From contig PADC01000011.1 of NCBI GenBank assembly GCA_002700385.1, forward strand, positions 281,190 to 345,189: a stretch of 64,000 nucleotides of DNA. The letters are read 5' to 3'. Within the stretch, counting starts at the first letter, position 1. Each line of letters opens with the position of its first letter. Under the pieces are notes generated by a model, which did no database searches, was not told where the DNA came from, and worked only from the letters and a program-made list of their open reading frames with translations. Positions 47,091-56,935 of this stretch are shown in pieces. A program made the position numbers and the translations under genes. The DNA comes from Cycloclasticus sp. GTDB lineage: Bacteria > Pseudomonadota > Gammaproteobacteria > Methylococcales > Cycloclasticaceae.

Positions 47091-47939
47091 CTATTTAATG
47101 TGCGTTAACACGCCTTCTAATTCATCTAATGATGAAAATTGTATCGTGATCTTTCCCTTACCTTTCGAGGAACAACTGATTTTTACCGTGGCGCCTAATT
47201 TTTCAGAAATATTTTGCTGCAGTCTTTCCACATCCGGGTCTTTCTTCAGCGGCACACTCTTTTTGCCGCCGTCTTTCAAGACCTGCTTCACCATTGCTTC
47301 AGTGGCCCGCACGGACAGCCCACGTGAGACTATTTTTGTTGCAACAGAGAGTTGCTGAGGGCCATCCAGTGACAGCAAAGCCCGCCCATGACCCATCTCT
47401 ATTAATCCATCTCGAAGATATTCTTTGACTTCTTGCGTTAGCTCGAGCAAACGCAAGAGATTACTCACCGCTGCTCTTGATCGACCCACTGCATCGGCAG
47501 CTTGTTGGTGCGTCATGTCAAACTCATCGATCAAACGTTGCAACGCCTCTGATTCATCTAAAGTATTTAAATCTTCTCGCTGAATATTTTCTATTAAGGA
47601 GATGGCAACAGCCGAACGATCGTCCACATTCTTTATGATCACATCGACTTCTTGAAACCCTGCCAATTGGGCCGCTCTCCAACGGCGTTCACCCGCTAGG
47701 ATTTCGTATTTATTTGCCCCAATCGGGCGCACAATAATGGGCTGAATAATGCCTTGCGCACTGATGGAATCAGCTAATTCTTGCAGTTGCACTGGGTCAA
47801 ATTCACTCCTGGGTTGATACTTACCGCGCTGCAAAAAATCGATGGGCAAAGCGTTTGTTTTTTTTACATCGCGATCTTCTGCTGTTTGACTTAACAAGGC
47901 ATCTAATCCTCGACCTAAACCCCTTTTCTTCGTAGCCAT
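47091..47939 (-). CDS. parB: chromosome partitioning protein ParB
   Basis: ParB binds parS sites and is a CTP-dependent DNA clamp. The 282-residue protein has the start MATKKRGLGRGLDALLS, the CTP-binding GERRWRAAQLAG near residue 82, the ENIQREDLN motif near 115, a helix-turn-helix THQQAADAVGRSRAAVSNLLRL near 137, and a C-terminal dimer domain. It follows parA after three bases. Confidence 0.97.
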   Translation of the reverse strand: MATKKRGLGRGLDALLSQTAEDRDVKKTNALPIDFLQRGKYQPRSEFDPVQLQELADSISAQGIIQPIIVRPIGANKYEILAGERRWRAAQLAGFQEVDVIIKNVDDRSAVAISLIENIQREDLNTLDESEALQRLIDEFDMTHQQAADAVGRSRAAVSNLLRLLELTQEVKEYLRDGLIEMGHGRALLSLDGPQQLSVATKIVSRGLSVRATEAMVKQVLKDGGKKSVPLKKDPDVERLQQNISEKLGATVKISCSSKGKGKITIQFSSLDELEGVLTHIK

Positions 47940-47942
47940 TCT

Positions 47943-48713
47943 TTAATCCTGATAGTGTTTTTCATCTAGCTCATTCGCCAAGTCCATGTAAGCCTGTGCG
48001 CCGCGAGAACTTTTGTCGTACAGAATAGCCGGCAAACCAAAACTAGGGGCCTCGGCCAGCCTTATATTTCTCGGTATAACCGTTTCAAACAATCTATCAG
48101 AAAAGTGTATTGTCAACTGGTCACTCACCTCTCGTGTCAACCGACTACGCCCATCAAACATTGTTCTCAACAACCCTTCTAGTGCCAAATTTTCATTTAC
48201 GGTGTCTTGTATCTGCTTCAATGTGTTCATCAAAGAAGACAAGCCTTCTAGTGCAAAATATTCACACTGCATTGGGACCAATACGCTGTCAGCAGCAACC
48301 AAGGCATTGAGGGTAAGCATGTTCATCGAAGGTGGGCAGTCGATAAAAACATAATCATAGTCTGCCGACATTTGATTAATAGCCCTTTTCAAACGGCTAT
48401 CCCGATTTTCCGCCTCTAATAGATGAACTTCTGCTCCCGCAAGATCCATATTGGCTGGCAAAACATGGTGTTTAATATTCTCTGGGTTAACAATTGCTTC
48501 AAATGGACTGCATTCATCAAGCAAGACATCATAACAAGACAATCTGACATCTTGCTTATTGACGCCGCTACCCATTGTTGCATTACCCTGAGGGTCCATA
48601 TCAATCAACAAAACTCGACGACCTAACTCTACGGTTGAAGCAGCTAAATTAATGCTGGTTGTTGTTTTACCGACGCCGCCTTTTTGATTAGCAACTGCTA
48701 TGATTCTTGCCAC
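47943..48713 (-). CDS. parA: chromosome partitioning ATPase ParA
   Basis: This 256-residue deviant Walker ATPase moves chromosome origins together with ParB. KGGVGKTTTSINLAAS at residues 11-26 is the signature, DMDPQGNATMGSG near 39 the second, and FIDCPPSMNMLTLNAL near 124 the third. It lies 30 bases after rsmG. Confidence 0.97.
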   Translation of the reverse strand: MARIIAVANQKGGVGKTTTSINLAASTVELGRRVLLIDMDPQGNATMGSGVNKQDVRLSCYDVLLDECSPFEAIVNPENIKHHVLPANMDLAGAEVHLLEAENRDSRLKRAINQMSADYDYVFIDCPPSMNMLTLNALVAADSVLVPMQCEYFALEGLSSLMNTLKQIQDTVNENLALEGLLRTMFDGRSRLTREVSDQLTIHFSDRLFETVIPRNIRLAEAPSFGLPAILYDKSSRGAQAYMDLANELDEKHYQD

Positions 48714-48743
48714 TCATGCCACCCTTGTTCGTCTTATTAAGCC

Positions 48744-49382
48744 CTATACGGCTGTATAAATTACCAGATTTCTTGTTGCCTCAAGCTCAGGTATTTCCAG
48801 AGACACTACGCTATCAAACTGAAAACCCGGGCTATCGATTATCTCTGTTTGTTTCGATTTCATTGCCAGGAGTTGCCCACCGCTTGTCAACAGATGGCGT
48901 GTCTTTAATAATAAATCTGACATGCCAGTCAATGCCCGAGCCGTTACCGTATCAAATTTTTGCTCTGGCAGACACTCTTCAATTCGGCTGTGAATCGGCA
49001 ACACGTTCTCTAACACCAATTCAATACAAACCTGTTGAATAAAGCGGGTTTTTTTAGAATTACTGTCAAGTAAACTGAATTGCATATCATCTCTTGCAAT
49101 CGCCAAGGGGATGCCGGGTAAACCCGCACCTGTACCCACATCGATACAACGCGCGCCCTGCAAAAAAGGAAGCACCGCCAAACTATCCAAAATGTGTAAA
49201 CGCACCATTTCTTCAGGCTCATTTATAGCCGATAAATTATACACGCGATTCCACTTGACCAACATTTGGAGAAAGCCCATCAGTTTCCCCACACAGGCTT
49301 GCGGTAATTCAATGCCCATTTCTATAAGGCCGCGCTCTAATTGGGTTCTGTGTAATTCGTTAAACATTGAGCCGTTAAGCAC
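48744..49382 (-). CDS. rsmG: 16S rRNA (guanine527-N7)-methyltransferase
   Basis: RsmG methylates G527 of 16S rRNA. The 212-residue protein contains the SAM motif [17 protein letters not shown] near residue 77 and [22 protein letters not shown]. The GTG at 49382 is inside the last codons of mnmG, overlapping by eight bases. The ATG at 49367, five codons later, is another possible start. mnmG-rsmG-parA-parB is the classic gammaproteobacterial order. Confidence 0.95.
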   Translation of the reverse strand: MLNGSMFNELHRTQLERGLIEMGIELPQACVGKLMGFLQMLVKWNRVYNLSAINEPEEMVRLHILDSLAVLPFLQGARCIDVGTGAGLPGIPLAIARDDMQFSLLDSNSKKTRFIQQVCIELVLENVLPIHSRIEECLPEQKFDTVTARALTGMSDLLLKTRHLLTSGGQLLAMKSKQTEIIDSPGFQFDSVVSLEIPELEATRNLVIYTAV

Positions 49383-51249
49383 TTTTCTTCTTCAAATAGA
49401 CTAACAACAATGAAATAGCGGCCGGCGTGACACCTTGAATCCGCCCTGCTTGACCTAACGTTTGCGGCTTATGCCGATCTAATTTTTCGATGACCTCAGA
49501 AGATAAGCCAGGCACTTGTTGATAGCTCAACTCGGAGGACAAGCTGAAGGCCTCATAGCGTAACGTTCGTGCAATGTCGGTTTGCTGACGATCGATATAG
49601 CCAGCATATTTCGCTTGTATTTCCACTTGATCGCGAACTGAGCGGTCGGAAACTGTACTCTCCAGCTCTGGTAAATCGGCAATATTCTCGTACTTGACTT
49701 CCGGTCGGCGCAATAAGTCCAACAAGTTGGCCTCTCGCTGCAACGGCGTTTTTAGAAACCCATTGGCTTTTTTCGATGCCAGCGTATTCGGTTGTATCCA
49801 TGTGCTCTTTAAACGTGATTGTTCAAGCGCGATCAATTCAGCTTTTGTACTAAATTTTTGCCATTGCTCTGTTCCGACAAGCCCCATCTTATAACCTATC
49901 TCCGTTAGCCTCAGGTCTGCATTATCCTCTCTAAGCAATAAACGGTATTCTGCTCGACTGGTAAACATCCGATAAGGCTCTAGCGTGCCATTAGTCACCA
50001 AATCATCAATCATCACACCAATATACGCTTCATCTCGGCGCGGACACCATGGCTCCAACTCCCTCGACTGGCGCGCAGCATTCAAACCCGCAATCAGCCC
50101 TTGAGCTGCCGCTTCTTCATACCCTGTTGTTCCATTAATTTGCCCCGCAAAAAATAAGCCCGGCATATGCTTGGTCTCCAAAGATAACTTTAAATCTCTA
50201 GGATCAAAGAAATCATATTCAATTGCATAACCCGGGCGCACAATATGCGCCTCCTCAAACCCCTTAATGCTCTTTATAAAAGCATATTGAATATCAAAGG
50301 GTAAGCTGGTTGAAATGCCATTCGGGTAAACTTCTGTGGTCGTTAAGCCTTCCGGCTCAACAAAAATCTGATGCGAATCCTTATCTGCAAATCGCATCAC
50401 TTTATCTTCGATTGACGGGCAATAACGTGGTCCAACACCCTCAATAACCCCCGTATACATTGGCGAACGATCTAGGCCTGACCGAATAATATCGTGGCCT
50501 TGTTCGTTAGTTCTGGTGATATAGCAAGAAACTTGCCTCGGGTGATCTTCTGGCGAACCCATGAAAGAAAAAGCGGGTAATGGCGTATCACCGGGCTGTT
50601 CTTGCATCACGCTAAAATTAATACTCCGTCCGTCAATCCTCGGCGGCGTACCGGTTTTCAAGCGATCAACGTTAAACGGCAGCGCACGTAACCGTCTTGA
50701 TAGCGCATTAGATGGCGCATCCCCTGCACGCCCTCCTTCATAATTCTCTAGGCCGATATGAATTTTGCCACCTAAAAATGTGCCAACCGTTAACACAACC
50801 GTAGGCGCAGTAAACTTAAGGCCCATTTGTGTGACCACGCCGCTAACACAGTCATCTTCAACAATAAGATCCGAGACAGTCTGCTGAAACAGGCTTAAAT
50901 TTTGTTGATTTTCTAACGTTTCTCTAATGACCTGCTTGTACAACAGGCGATCTGCCTGTGCACGTGTCGCTCTTACTGCAGGGCCTTTGCTCGAATTCAG
51001 TATGCGAAACTGTATTCCCGATTTATCAATGGCTTTGGCCATGATACCGCCAAGCGCATCCACCTCTTTAACTAAGTGGCCCTTACCAATACCCCCTATA
51101 GCGGGATTACAGCTCATTTGCCCCAATGTTTCTATGTTTTGCGTTAATAACAGGGTCTTAACACCTGTTCGAGCAGCTGCTAAAGCGGCTTCTGTTCCCG
51201 CGTGTCCACCGCCAACAACGATAACGTCAAATTTATTTGGATGTTGCAT
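49375..51249 (-). CDS. mnmG: tRNA uridine-5-carboxymethylaminomethyl modification enzyme
   Basis: MnmG (GidA), with MnmE, makes the cmnm5 group on the wobble uridine of several tRNAs. The 624-residue protein begins [22 protein letters not shown] (FAD site), has [21 protein letters not shown] near residue 48, and the C-terminal [12 protein letters not shown]. It is usually close to the chromosomal origin. Confidence 0.97.
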   Translation of the reverse strand: MQHPNKFDVIVVGGGHAGTEAALAAARTGVKTLLLTQNIETLGQMSCNPAIGGIGKGHLVKEVDALGGIMAKAIDKSGIQFRILNSSKGPAVRATRAQADRLLYKQVIRETLENQQNLSLFQQTVSDLIVEDDCVSGVVTQMGLKFTAPTVVLTVGTFLGGKIHIGLENYEGGRAGDAPSNALSRRLRALPFNVDRLKTGTPPRIDGRSINFSVMQEQPGDTPLPAFSFMGSPEDHPRQVSCYITRTNEQGHDIIRSGLDRSPMYTGVIEGVGPRYCPSIEDKVMRFADKDSHQIFVEPEGLTTTEVYPNGISTSLPFDIQYAFIKSIKGFEEAHIVRPGYAIEYDFFDPRDLKLSLETKHMPGLFFAGQINGTTGYEEAAAQGLIAGLNAARQSRELEPWCPRRDEAYIGVMIDDLVTNGTLEPYRMFTSRAEYRLLLREDNADLRLTEIGYKMGLVGTEQWQKFSTKAELIALEQSRLKSTWIQPNTLASKKANGFLKTPLQREANLLDLLRRPEVKYENIADLPELESTVSDRSVRDQVEIQAKYAGYIDRQQTDIARTLRYEAFSLSSELSYQQVPGLSSEVIEKLDRHKPQTLGQAGRIQGVTPAAISLLLVYLKKKSA

Positions 51250-51384
51250 AACTTTAACTTTTAAATATAAGCCGTTATTTTAGCATTATTCAATACATTT
51301 ATCTGTCGCACCCAAAACACCTTATTCATCTATTTGCTAGAATAGCTGTATCAACCTATTAACTGTCGATATTTTGCGCCTGCC

Positions 51385-52296
51385 ATGAACACACCCATTC
51401 AAACATTTTTAGAACACGCAAACGCTATTATTCTGGGTAAAGAAAAAACAATTAAATTAGCTTTAGCCTGTATTTTATCGAAAGGGCACCTTTTAGTAGA
51501 GGATGTTCCTGGCGTGGGCAAAACCACCTTGGCGCATTGTTTTGCCCGCTTATTGGGATTAGATTTTCAACGTATTCAATTTACCAGTGATTTATTACCG
51601 GCCGATATCGTTGGCTCTACTATTTTTGATCGAAATAATGGCCTGTTTGAGTTTCACCCTGGTCCGATCTTTACCCGCTTCGTCTTAGCTGATGAAATCA
51701 ACCGAGCCACGCCTAAAACTCAAAGCGCCTTATTAGAGGCCATGGAAGAACGTCAGGTCACGATAGAAAAAAAAACCTACCCGATGAGTCATCCCTTCAT
51801 TGTGATGGCCACCCAAAACCCCGGCTACCAGATTGGCACTTTTCCCCTGCCAGAATCTCAACTCGATCGATTTTTAATGCGCCTATCCATCGGTTACCCA
51901 GATGCGAACGCCGAAAAACTGCTTTTGAGTGGTGCAGATATTCGTTCACAACTCGAATCCCTTAACACGGCCATTGATGTAGACCAGCTCAACTCGATTC
52001 AACAGCAGGTTTCAAAAGCGCATGTCTCTGAACCGCTAATCGGTTACGTACAAGCCTTATTGGAATGCTCACGCACCTCACCTTTATTCTCCCAAGGCCT
52101 ATCACCCAGGGCTGGCATTGCCTTAATTCAAGCGTCTAAAGCATGGGCTGTCATAGATAACCGTGACAGCGTTTACCCCGAAGACATTCAAGCCGTCTTT
52201 GCCGCCGTTACCGAGCATAGACTCACTTTACACAACAATCAGGCGCCAACAGAACGGGCCTCATCCATATTGCTGTCGGAAGTGGCTATACCCTGA
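51385..52296 (+). CDS. MoxR family AAA+ ATPase
   Basis: This is a 303-residue MoxR/RavA-type chaperone ATPase. Walker A is VEDVPGVGKTTLAHCFA near residue 38, Walker B FVLADEINRATPKTQSALLEAMEERQVT near 107, and sensor 1 VMATQNP near 140. MoxR proteins usually sit with DUF58 and VWA genes, but here the gene is followed by a GNAT gene with a one-base overlap, and no VWA gene is present. The target complex is unknown. Confidence 0.9.
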   Translation: MNTPIQTFLEHANAIILGKEKTIKLALACILSKGHLLVEDVPGVGKTTLAHCFARLLGLDFQRIQFTSDLLPADIVGSTIFDRNNGLFEFHPGPIFTRFVLADEINRATPKTQSALLEAMEERQVTIEKKTYPMSHPFIVMATQNPGYQIGTFPLPESQLDRFLMRLSIGYPDANAEKLLLSGADIRSQLESLNTAIDVDQLNSIQQQVSKAHVSEPLIGYVQALLECSRTSPLFSQGLSPRAGIALIQASKAWAVIDNRDSVYPEDIQAVFAAVTEHRLTLHNNQAPTERASSILLSEVAIP

Positions 52297-52733
52297 TGCT
52301 AGAGATAACGGTAAAAACAGGCCCCTGGAGTGAACTGCAGGAGTATTGCAAAACGGTACGGTTATCTGTCTTTGTTGAAGAGCAGTTAGTGCCAAGCACA
52401 CTTGAGTTAGACGGTACAGATAATAACCACCACCATGTTGTTATTTTTAATGATAGCAACAAGCCCATCGCCACCGCACGATTGGCTAAAAATGGCAAAC
52501 TGGGAAGAATGTCGGTGCTAAAACAATACCGACAACAAGGGTTAGGCACTGAACTGCTGAATCAACTGACTAAACTGGCTGGCTCACTCGACCTGGAGGT
52601 GTTATTTTGCCATGCACAAATCAGTGCGAGTGATTTTTATATAAAAAATGGCTTCCAAAAAACAGGGAAGCCATTTGAAGAAGCCGGCATTTCTCATATT
52701 AAAATGAGAAAAAACGTAGTGCTTAGTCTTTAA
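52296..52733 (+). CDS. GNAT family N-acetyltransferase
   Basis: The 145-residue protein has the GNAT acetyl-CoA loop: MSVLKQYRQQGLGTELLNQL (near residue 77) and the late NGFQKTGKPFEEAGISHIKMR. The N-terminal CKTVRLSVFVEEQLVPSTLELDG shows the ElaA/PhnO-like subgroup. The start is coupled to moxR (TGATG). The last four bases overlap the convergent isomerase gene. Confidence 0.88.
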   Translation: MLEITVKTGPWSELQEYCKTVRLSVFVEEQLVPSTLELDGTDNNHHHVVIFNDSNKPIATARLAKNGKLGRMSVLKQYRQQGLGTELLNQLTKLAGSLDLEVLFCHAQISASDFYIKNGFQKTGKPFEEAGISHIKMRKNVVLSL

Positions 52734-53326
52734 GATTTACGTTGTTGTAGATACTCTTCAATAAAAGCAAAGCGGTCATTACCCCACCAAGCCTCATCAT
52801 CCAACATCATTATAGGGGCACCAAATACACCATTCTGATGAGCTTCCACACACGCTTTACGGAACCTTGTTCTGCCTTCATTTGACTGAACGTATTCAAT
52901 AAAAGCACCTGCATCCCAACCCATTTCCTCCGCGACACTTGATAATTCAGTCATATCGGTTGGATCGCAGCCTTCGCCCCAAATTTTTGCATAGGCGGCG
53001 TCAACATAGGCTTCTGCCTGACCCTTATCGTTAGCATAAAGCACTCCTACGTTCCAAGGTTCCACCTCCAAACTCTTAGGAAAGGCAAAAGGCACATCAT
53101 AATGTGCAGCCCAGCGCTTTAAGTCGGCCAGCATAATTTTAATTTTAGCTGGCACATCCCTATTCGACGGGCCATAGTTACCAGCTGCTATTTTTGCCTG
53201 TGGAATATCCATCGGCAAATAGTTCACCGATAAACCGTACTTTCTGGCTAATTCTGGTAACTGTGTATGAGCCAAATAACTGAATGGACTCATCATGTCA
53301 AAGTAAAAATCTATGGAGTCTTGCAC
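52730..53326 (-). CDS. phnD: 2-hydroxychromene-2-carboxylate isomerase
   Basis: This 198-residue thioredoxin-fold (DsbA-family, kappa GST-like) isomerase of naphthalene-type pathways converts 2-hydroxychromene-2-carboxylate to the trans-o-hydroxybenzylidenepyruvate. The catalytic serine sits in FYFDMMSPFSYLAHTQLP near residue 12, and VFGAPIMMLDDEAWWGNDRF near 165 is the family's substrate loop. It follows the Rieske ferredoxin gene by 13 bases. Naming as phnD follows the naphthalene nahD analogue and is from memory. Confidence 0.88.
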   Translation of the reverse strand: MQDSIDFYFDMMSPFSYLAHTQLPELARKYGLSVNYLPMDIPQAKIAAGNYGPSNRDVPAKIKIMLADLKRWAAHYDVPFAFPKSLEVEPWNVGVLYANDKGQAEAYVDAAYAKIWGEGCDPTDMTELSSVAEEMGWDAGAFIEYVQSNEGRTRFRKACVEAHQNGVFGAPIMMLDDEAWWGNDRFAFIEEYLQQRKS

Positions 53327-53339
53327 CTTAAGCCCCTAC

Positions 53340-53654
53340 TTACTCGGCAGCGGGAATACAAACATTTCCGTCTTCTATGGTGACCGGATAGGTCTTAACG
53401 GGAATTTGGCATGGAAATGATGTTGGCTCACCTGTCTTAATGGAAAACGCACCACCATGGAAAGGACACTCAACCTCGTCACCATCCTGATATCCGTCTG
53501 TCAACATGGCCATACCATGCGTACATAGATTGTCGGTCACATAGTACTCACCCTCAAAAACATAGACAGCTAAAGCGGGAAAACCATCTGGCGTTACCGC
53601 AACAGGTGCCTCGTCTTTAACTTCGTCTGTTTTACATAATATTATCTTACTCAT
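53340..53654 (-). CDS. phnA3: Rieske-type [2Fe-2S] ferredoxin
   Basis: The 104-residue ferredoxin shuttles electrons to Rieske oxygenases. The cluster ligands are CTHG (near residue 44) and CPFHGG (near 63). The short length and absence of a signal place it in the cytoplasm. It lies between the reductase gene and the isomerase gene, so the three form a minus-strand group. It is the only ferredoxin in the window and may serve several oxygenases. Confidence 0.9.
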   Translation of the reverse strand: MSKIILCKTDEVKDEAPVAVTPDGFPALAVYVFEGEYYVTDNLCTHGMAMLTDGYQDGDEVECPFHGGAFSIKTGEPTSFPCQIPVKTYPVTIEDGNVCIPAAE

Positions 53655-53750
53655 AATTTTGCTCTTTTATAAATGTTAAAAATAATGCTCTTAGCCTCGG
53701 GGGCTATCATACTCAATAATGATAGAAAACCGTAGACCGATTATCTGATA

Positions 53751-54773
53751 TTAATAAAAACGGTCATAGTGAATTTGATCGAAAGGAACTTTATACTCCA
53801 TCATTAGCATCCGCGTTAGGGCGTCTGTCATAGGAGGCGGGCCACAGAAATAAAATTCATGCTCGGGTAATTTATCACCCAACGTTTTTCCCAACAACTC
53901 ATGAATAAAGCCAACATCTCCAGTCCAACCCTCTGCTTCGGCGGCATCAACATCGGATACTGCATTGAAATTCTTTACTCGAGCTTTTAAATCGGCATCT
54001 GCCTCGATCAATGCAGGCGGGCAAATGTCTTTTGGCGTACGCCCCCCGTAGAACAAGTAAATGTTTCTATTGCTCAATCTAGGATCTTTTGCAGCGGCTT
54101 TAATAATTGACATTTCAGGGGATAAACCTGAACCACCACCAACACAAACAATGTCTCTTGGAATTTCTGGTTTTAAATAAGCTAAACCGTATGGCCCATC
54201 AATCACTATTTCTGCACCCACCTCATAGTCTTCAAATAAGGTCGTGGTCGCACTACCGCCAGGCATTTTTTTAATAATAAAACGCCATTCGCCTTCTTCA
54301 TTGGGTAGATTACACATCGAATAACCACGTGATCCCGTGATACCCGGAAAATCTAATAATGCAAATTGCCCTGCCAGGAAATGGGCCGGGTGTTCCGTTT
54401 TAAAACAGAACTCTGCCATATCATCCGTCAGTTTATTTATTTCAAATAATACTGCTTTAGATTTGATTGGCTTATGAACAGGCGCTGCCTCAGGGTTTAA
54501 ACGTACTTTTATTTCGCAATCTTCCGTAGGGATACATTGGCAACTTAATTTCCGCCCTTTTTTAATATCGCGAGGCGATAGCCCTGGTGCATCTTCCCAA
54601 ATGTTGTCTACATTACCCTCTAGCACTTCCACTTTACAGGCACCACAACCGCCCGAGTTACACTCATAGGGCATTCCAAGACCTGCACGTAGCGCCGCGC
54701 GCAAAATAGTATCCCCTTCTTCACATTCAAACTCAAATTCCTGATCACTGATTTTTACGTTAAAACTCGTCAT
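53751..54773 (-). CDS. phnA4: ferredoxin reductase of ring-hydroxylating oxygenases
   Basis: This 340-residue flavoprotein has an N-terminal plant-type [2Fe-2S] domain (CNSGGCGACKVEVLEG near residue 39, then CQC), an FAD domain with RGYSMCNLP near 170, and an NAD domain ending FYFCGPPPMTDALTRMLM near 315. It passes electrons from NADH to the Rieske ferredoxin. The architecture matches NahAa-type reductases. It is separated from the ferredoxin gene by 96 bases. Confidence 0.9.
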   Translation of the reverse strand: MTSFNVKISDQEFEFECEEGDTILRAALRAGLGMPYECNSGGCGACKVEVLEGNVDNIWEDAPGLSPRDIKKGRKLSCQCIPTEDCEIKVRLNPEAAPVHKPIKSKAVLFEINKLTDDMAEFCFKTEHPAHFLAGQFALLDFPGITGSRGYSMCNLPNEEGEWRFIIKKMPGGSATTTLFEDYEVGAEIVIDGPYGLAYLKPEIPRDIVCVGGGSGLSPEMSIIKAAAKDPRLSNRNIYLFYGGRTPKDICPPALIEADADLKARVKNFNAVSDVDAAEAEGWTGDVGFIHELLGKTLGDKLPEHEFYFCGPPPMTDALTRMLMMEYKVPFDQIHYDRFY

Positions 54774-54877
54774 GCGGCTCCTCTTACTTCAAATATATTA
54801 ATTTGTATTAAAAGGTTATTATATTACCTTCAAACAAACAAGTTGTGTTTAAAGTCAACTTTAAGGCGAGAAATTCA

Positions 54878-55564
54878 ATGAGCACACCCTTTTATAGTCA
54901 ACAAACGTTCGATTTTTTACAACAACTCTCTGAGAACAATAACAGAGCCTGGTTCAACGAACGAAAATCACAGTATGAAGAATTTGTGCGTCTCCCTTCA
55001 CTTGATTTTATTGACGCCATGGAACCCAATATTAAAAACCTGTCCAGTCGCTTTACTGCTGTTGCAAAAAAAACAGGTGGGTCGTTAATGCGCGTTTACC
55101 GAGATGCTCGCTTCAGTAATGATAAAACGCCCTATAAAACAAATATTGGTATTCAATTTAGGCATCTCGCTGGAAAAGACGTCCATGCGCCGGGGTTCTA
55201 TCTACACATCTCCCCCAATGACTGTTTTGTGGGCGCTGGAATTTGGCGACCCGACGGCAAATCGCTGAATCAAATTAGAGAAATGATCAGTGACAGTCCA
55301 AATGCGTGGAAAAGCATCACTCACCATAAAACGTTCCGACGCTATTACAAATTTACAGGGGATTCGCTAAAAACCTACCCAAGAGGCTACGCTAAAGACC
55401 ACCCTATGATTCAGGACTTAAAGCGCAAAGACTTTATTGCCATCCACCCCCTGAGCCATGATCAGATTTTATCGCCAAACCTTGTGAAAACCATTCATCA
55501 CCGTTTCAATGTAGCCAGTGAGCTGATGGATTACCTGTGCAACGCGCTTGAATTGCCTTATTAA
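54878..55564 (+). CDS. DUF2461 family protein
   Basis: This is a 228-residue protein of the conserved TIGR02453 type. Motifs are ENNNRAWFNERKSQYEEFVR near residue 15, FTAVAKKTGGSLMRVYRDARFSNDKTPYKTNIGIQFRH near 60, and APGFYLHISPNDCFVGAGIWRPDGK near 105. Function unknown. The frame opens at 54845, but the ATG at 54878 follows AAGGCGAG and starts the conserved part. It is transcribed divergently from the reductase gene. Confidence 0.87.
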   Translation: MSTPFYSQQTFDFLQQLSENNNRAWFNERKSQYEEFVRLPSLDFIDAMEPNIKNLSSRFTAVAKKTGGSLMRVYRDARFSNDKTPYKTNIGIQFRHLAGKDVHAPGFYLHISPNDCFVGAGIWRPDGKSLNQIREMISDSPNAWKSITHHKTFRRYYKFTGDSLKTYPRGYAKDHPMIQDLKRKDFIAIHPLSHDQILSPNLVKTIHHRFNVASELMDYLCNALELPY

Positions 55565-55566
55565 AT

Positions 55567-56766
55567 TTATAAACCTAATTTTTCAGCAACAAAATCCGCA
55601 TCCTTATCACCTCGACCAGAAAGATTAACCAGAATACTTTTTGTTGACTCCATGGTTTTGGCTTTTTTCATGGCATACGCCACTGCATGTGCACTTTCTA
55701 ATGCCGGGATGATACCCTCTACTCTCGACAACGTCATAAAAGCATCGAGACAGTCTTCATCATCGATCGCAACGTATTCAGCTCGCCCTAAGTCTTTTAA
55801 CAAGCAATGCTGAGGACCAACACCTGGGTAATCTAATCCTGACGCAATGGAATAGACCGGTAAGGGCTCACCAGACTCATCTTGCAAGTTATAACACTCA
55901 AAACCATGTAAAGCGCCTTTAACGCCCTGACTCATCGTAGCCGCGTGGTCTTTTGTGTCTAAACCCCGACCAGCTGGCTCGACACCCACAATGCTTACCG
56001 CTTCATCATCTAAAAACGCTGAAAACAAACCAATGGCATTTGAGCCACCGCCAACACAAGCAGTGATCACATCAGGTAAAGCCCCTTGTTCCTCAAGAAA
56101 CTGTGCTCGCGCTTCTTTGCCCACAATACTTTGAAAGTCCCTGACCATCATGGGGAAGGGGTGAGGCCCGACGACTGAGCCAATCGCATAAATAAAATTT
56201 ACCGGGTCTTTTAAATATTCCTCAAAAGCACTGTCTACAGCGTCTTTTAGAGTCCGCGTTCCACGACTTACGGGTACCAAAGTACAACCCAGGATTTTCA
56301 TTTTTGTCACATTTGGGTGTTCTTTTTCTATGTCCACCTCACCCATATGAATTTCACAATCGATACCCACCAAGGCACAAGCCGTTGCCAACGCAACGCC
56401 ATGCTGGCCCGCCCCAGTTTCTGCAATGACCTTGCTTTTACCCATGTGCTTTGCCAACAGTGCCTCACCAAGACAATGGTTAATCTTATGCGCACCCGTG
56501 TGATTTAAATCCTCTCTTTTTAGAAAGATTTTTGCCCCACCTAACGTCTCTGTTAGTCGCTTTGCATAAAAAATAGGACTGGGACGTCCCACGTAATGAA
56601 CATACAAATCATTTAGTTCGTTTTGAAAAGCCTCGGTTCTCGAAATCTCCTGATAAGCCGCTTTAATCTCATTCATGATAACGACCAAGTCAGGCGGGAT
56701 AATCTGTCCGCCGTATTCTCCAAAATAACCATGTTCATCTGGCATGGGGATCCCATTATACTTCAC
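55567..56766 (-). CDS. trpB: tryptophan synthase beta chain, without an adjacent trpA
   Basis: The 399-residue PLP enzyme makes tryptophan from indole and serine. The PLP lysine is in [11 protein letters not shown] near residue 84 (most TrpB read KINN), the catalytic glutamate in AETGAGQHG near 107, and the phosphate-binding loop in [10 protein letters not shown] near 232. The start [12 protein letters not shown] differs from the usual GYFGPYGGRFVP of trpBA-coupled proteins. No trpA is present on either side. Tryptophan synthesis is the likely role, but a distinct indole-scavenging or other PLP reaction is conceivable. Confidence 0.87.
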   Translation of the reverse strand: MKYNGIPMPDEHGYFGEYGGQIIPPDLVVIMNEIKAAYQEISRTEAFQNELNDLYVHYVGRPSPIFYAKRLTETLGGAKIFLKREDLNHTGAHKINHCLGEALLAKHMGKSKVIAETGAGQHGVALATACALVGIDCEIHMGEVDIEKEHPNVTKMKILGCTLVPVSRGTRTLKDAVDSAFEEYLKDPVNFIYAIGSVVGPHPFPMMVRDFQSIVGKEARAQFLEEQGALPDVITACVGGGSNAIGLFSAFLDDEAVSIVGVEPAGRGLDTKDHAATMSQGVKGALHGFECYNLQDESGEPLPVYSIASGLDYPGVGPQHCLLKDLGRAEYVAIDDEDCLDAFMTLSRVEGIIPALESAHAVAYAMKKAKTMESTKSILVNLSGRGDKDADFVAEKLGL

Positions 56767-56864
56767 GCGCTTCTCCTCTTTTTTTAAGCTTTTCTCAATA
56801 AGCTACTGTATTACCGACGACTCAAGATGGCAAGACACCCCTTTACGCTGTTTGTTTACAAAAT

Positions 56865-56878
56865 TTGATTTGGATCAT
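56865..56878 (+). promoter_or_regulatory. FNR/Anr-type site upstream of the truncated haemoglobin
   Basis: TTGAT-TTGG-ATCAT matches the FNR/Anr consensus TTGAT-N4-ATCAA at nine of ten positions. It is 58 bases before the haemoglobin ATG, close to the usual -41.5 activation distance, given a start near 56913. No FNR gene is in the window. Confidence 0.7.
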
Positions 56879-56935
56879 GGTCGACATTTCATCATAATGC
56901 GACAGTAATTGTTAAAAAACATCATAGGAAAAAGA

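Noticed and set aside
47317-47332. CACGTG-containing sequence in parB as a parS site
   Set aside because: Only the hexamer core fits; the flanking GTTTC/GAAAC arms do not match.
51250-51384. Gap upstream of mnmG as a replication origin
   Set aside because: It is AT-rich and origin-proximal by gene order, but I see no clustered DnaA boxes in its 135 bases.
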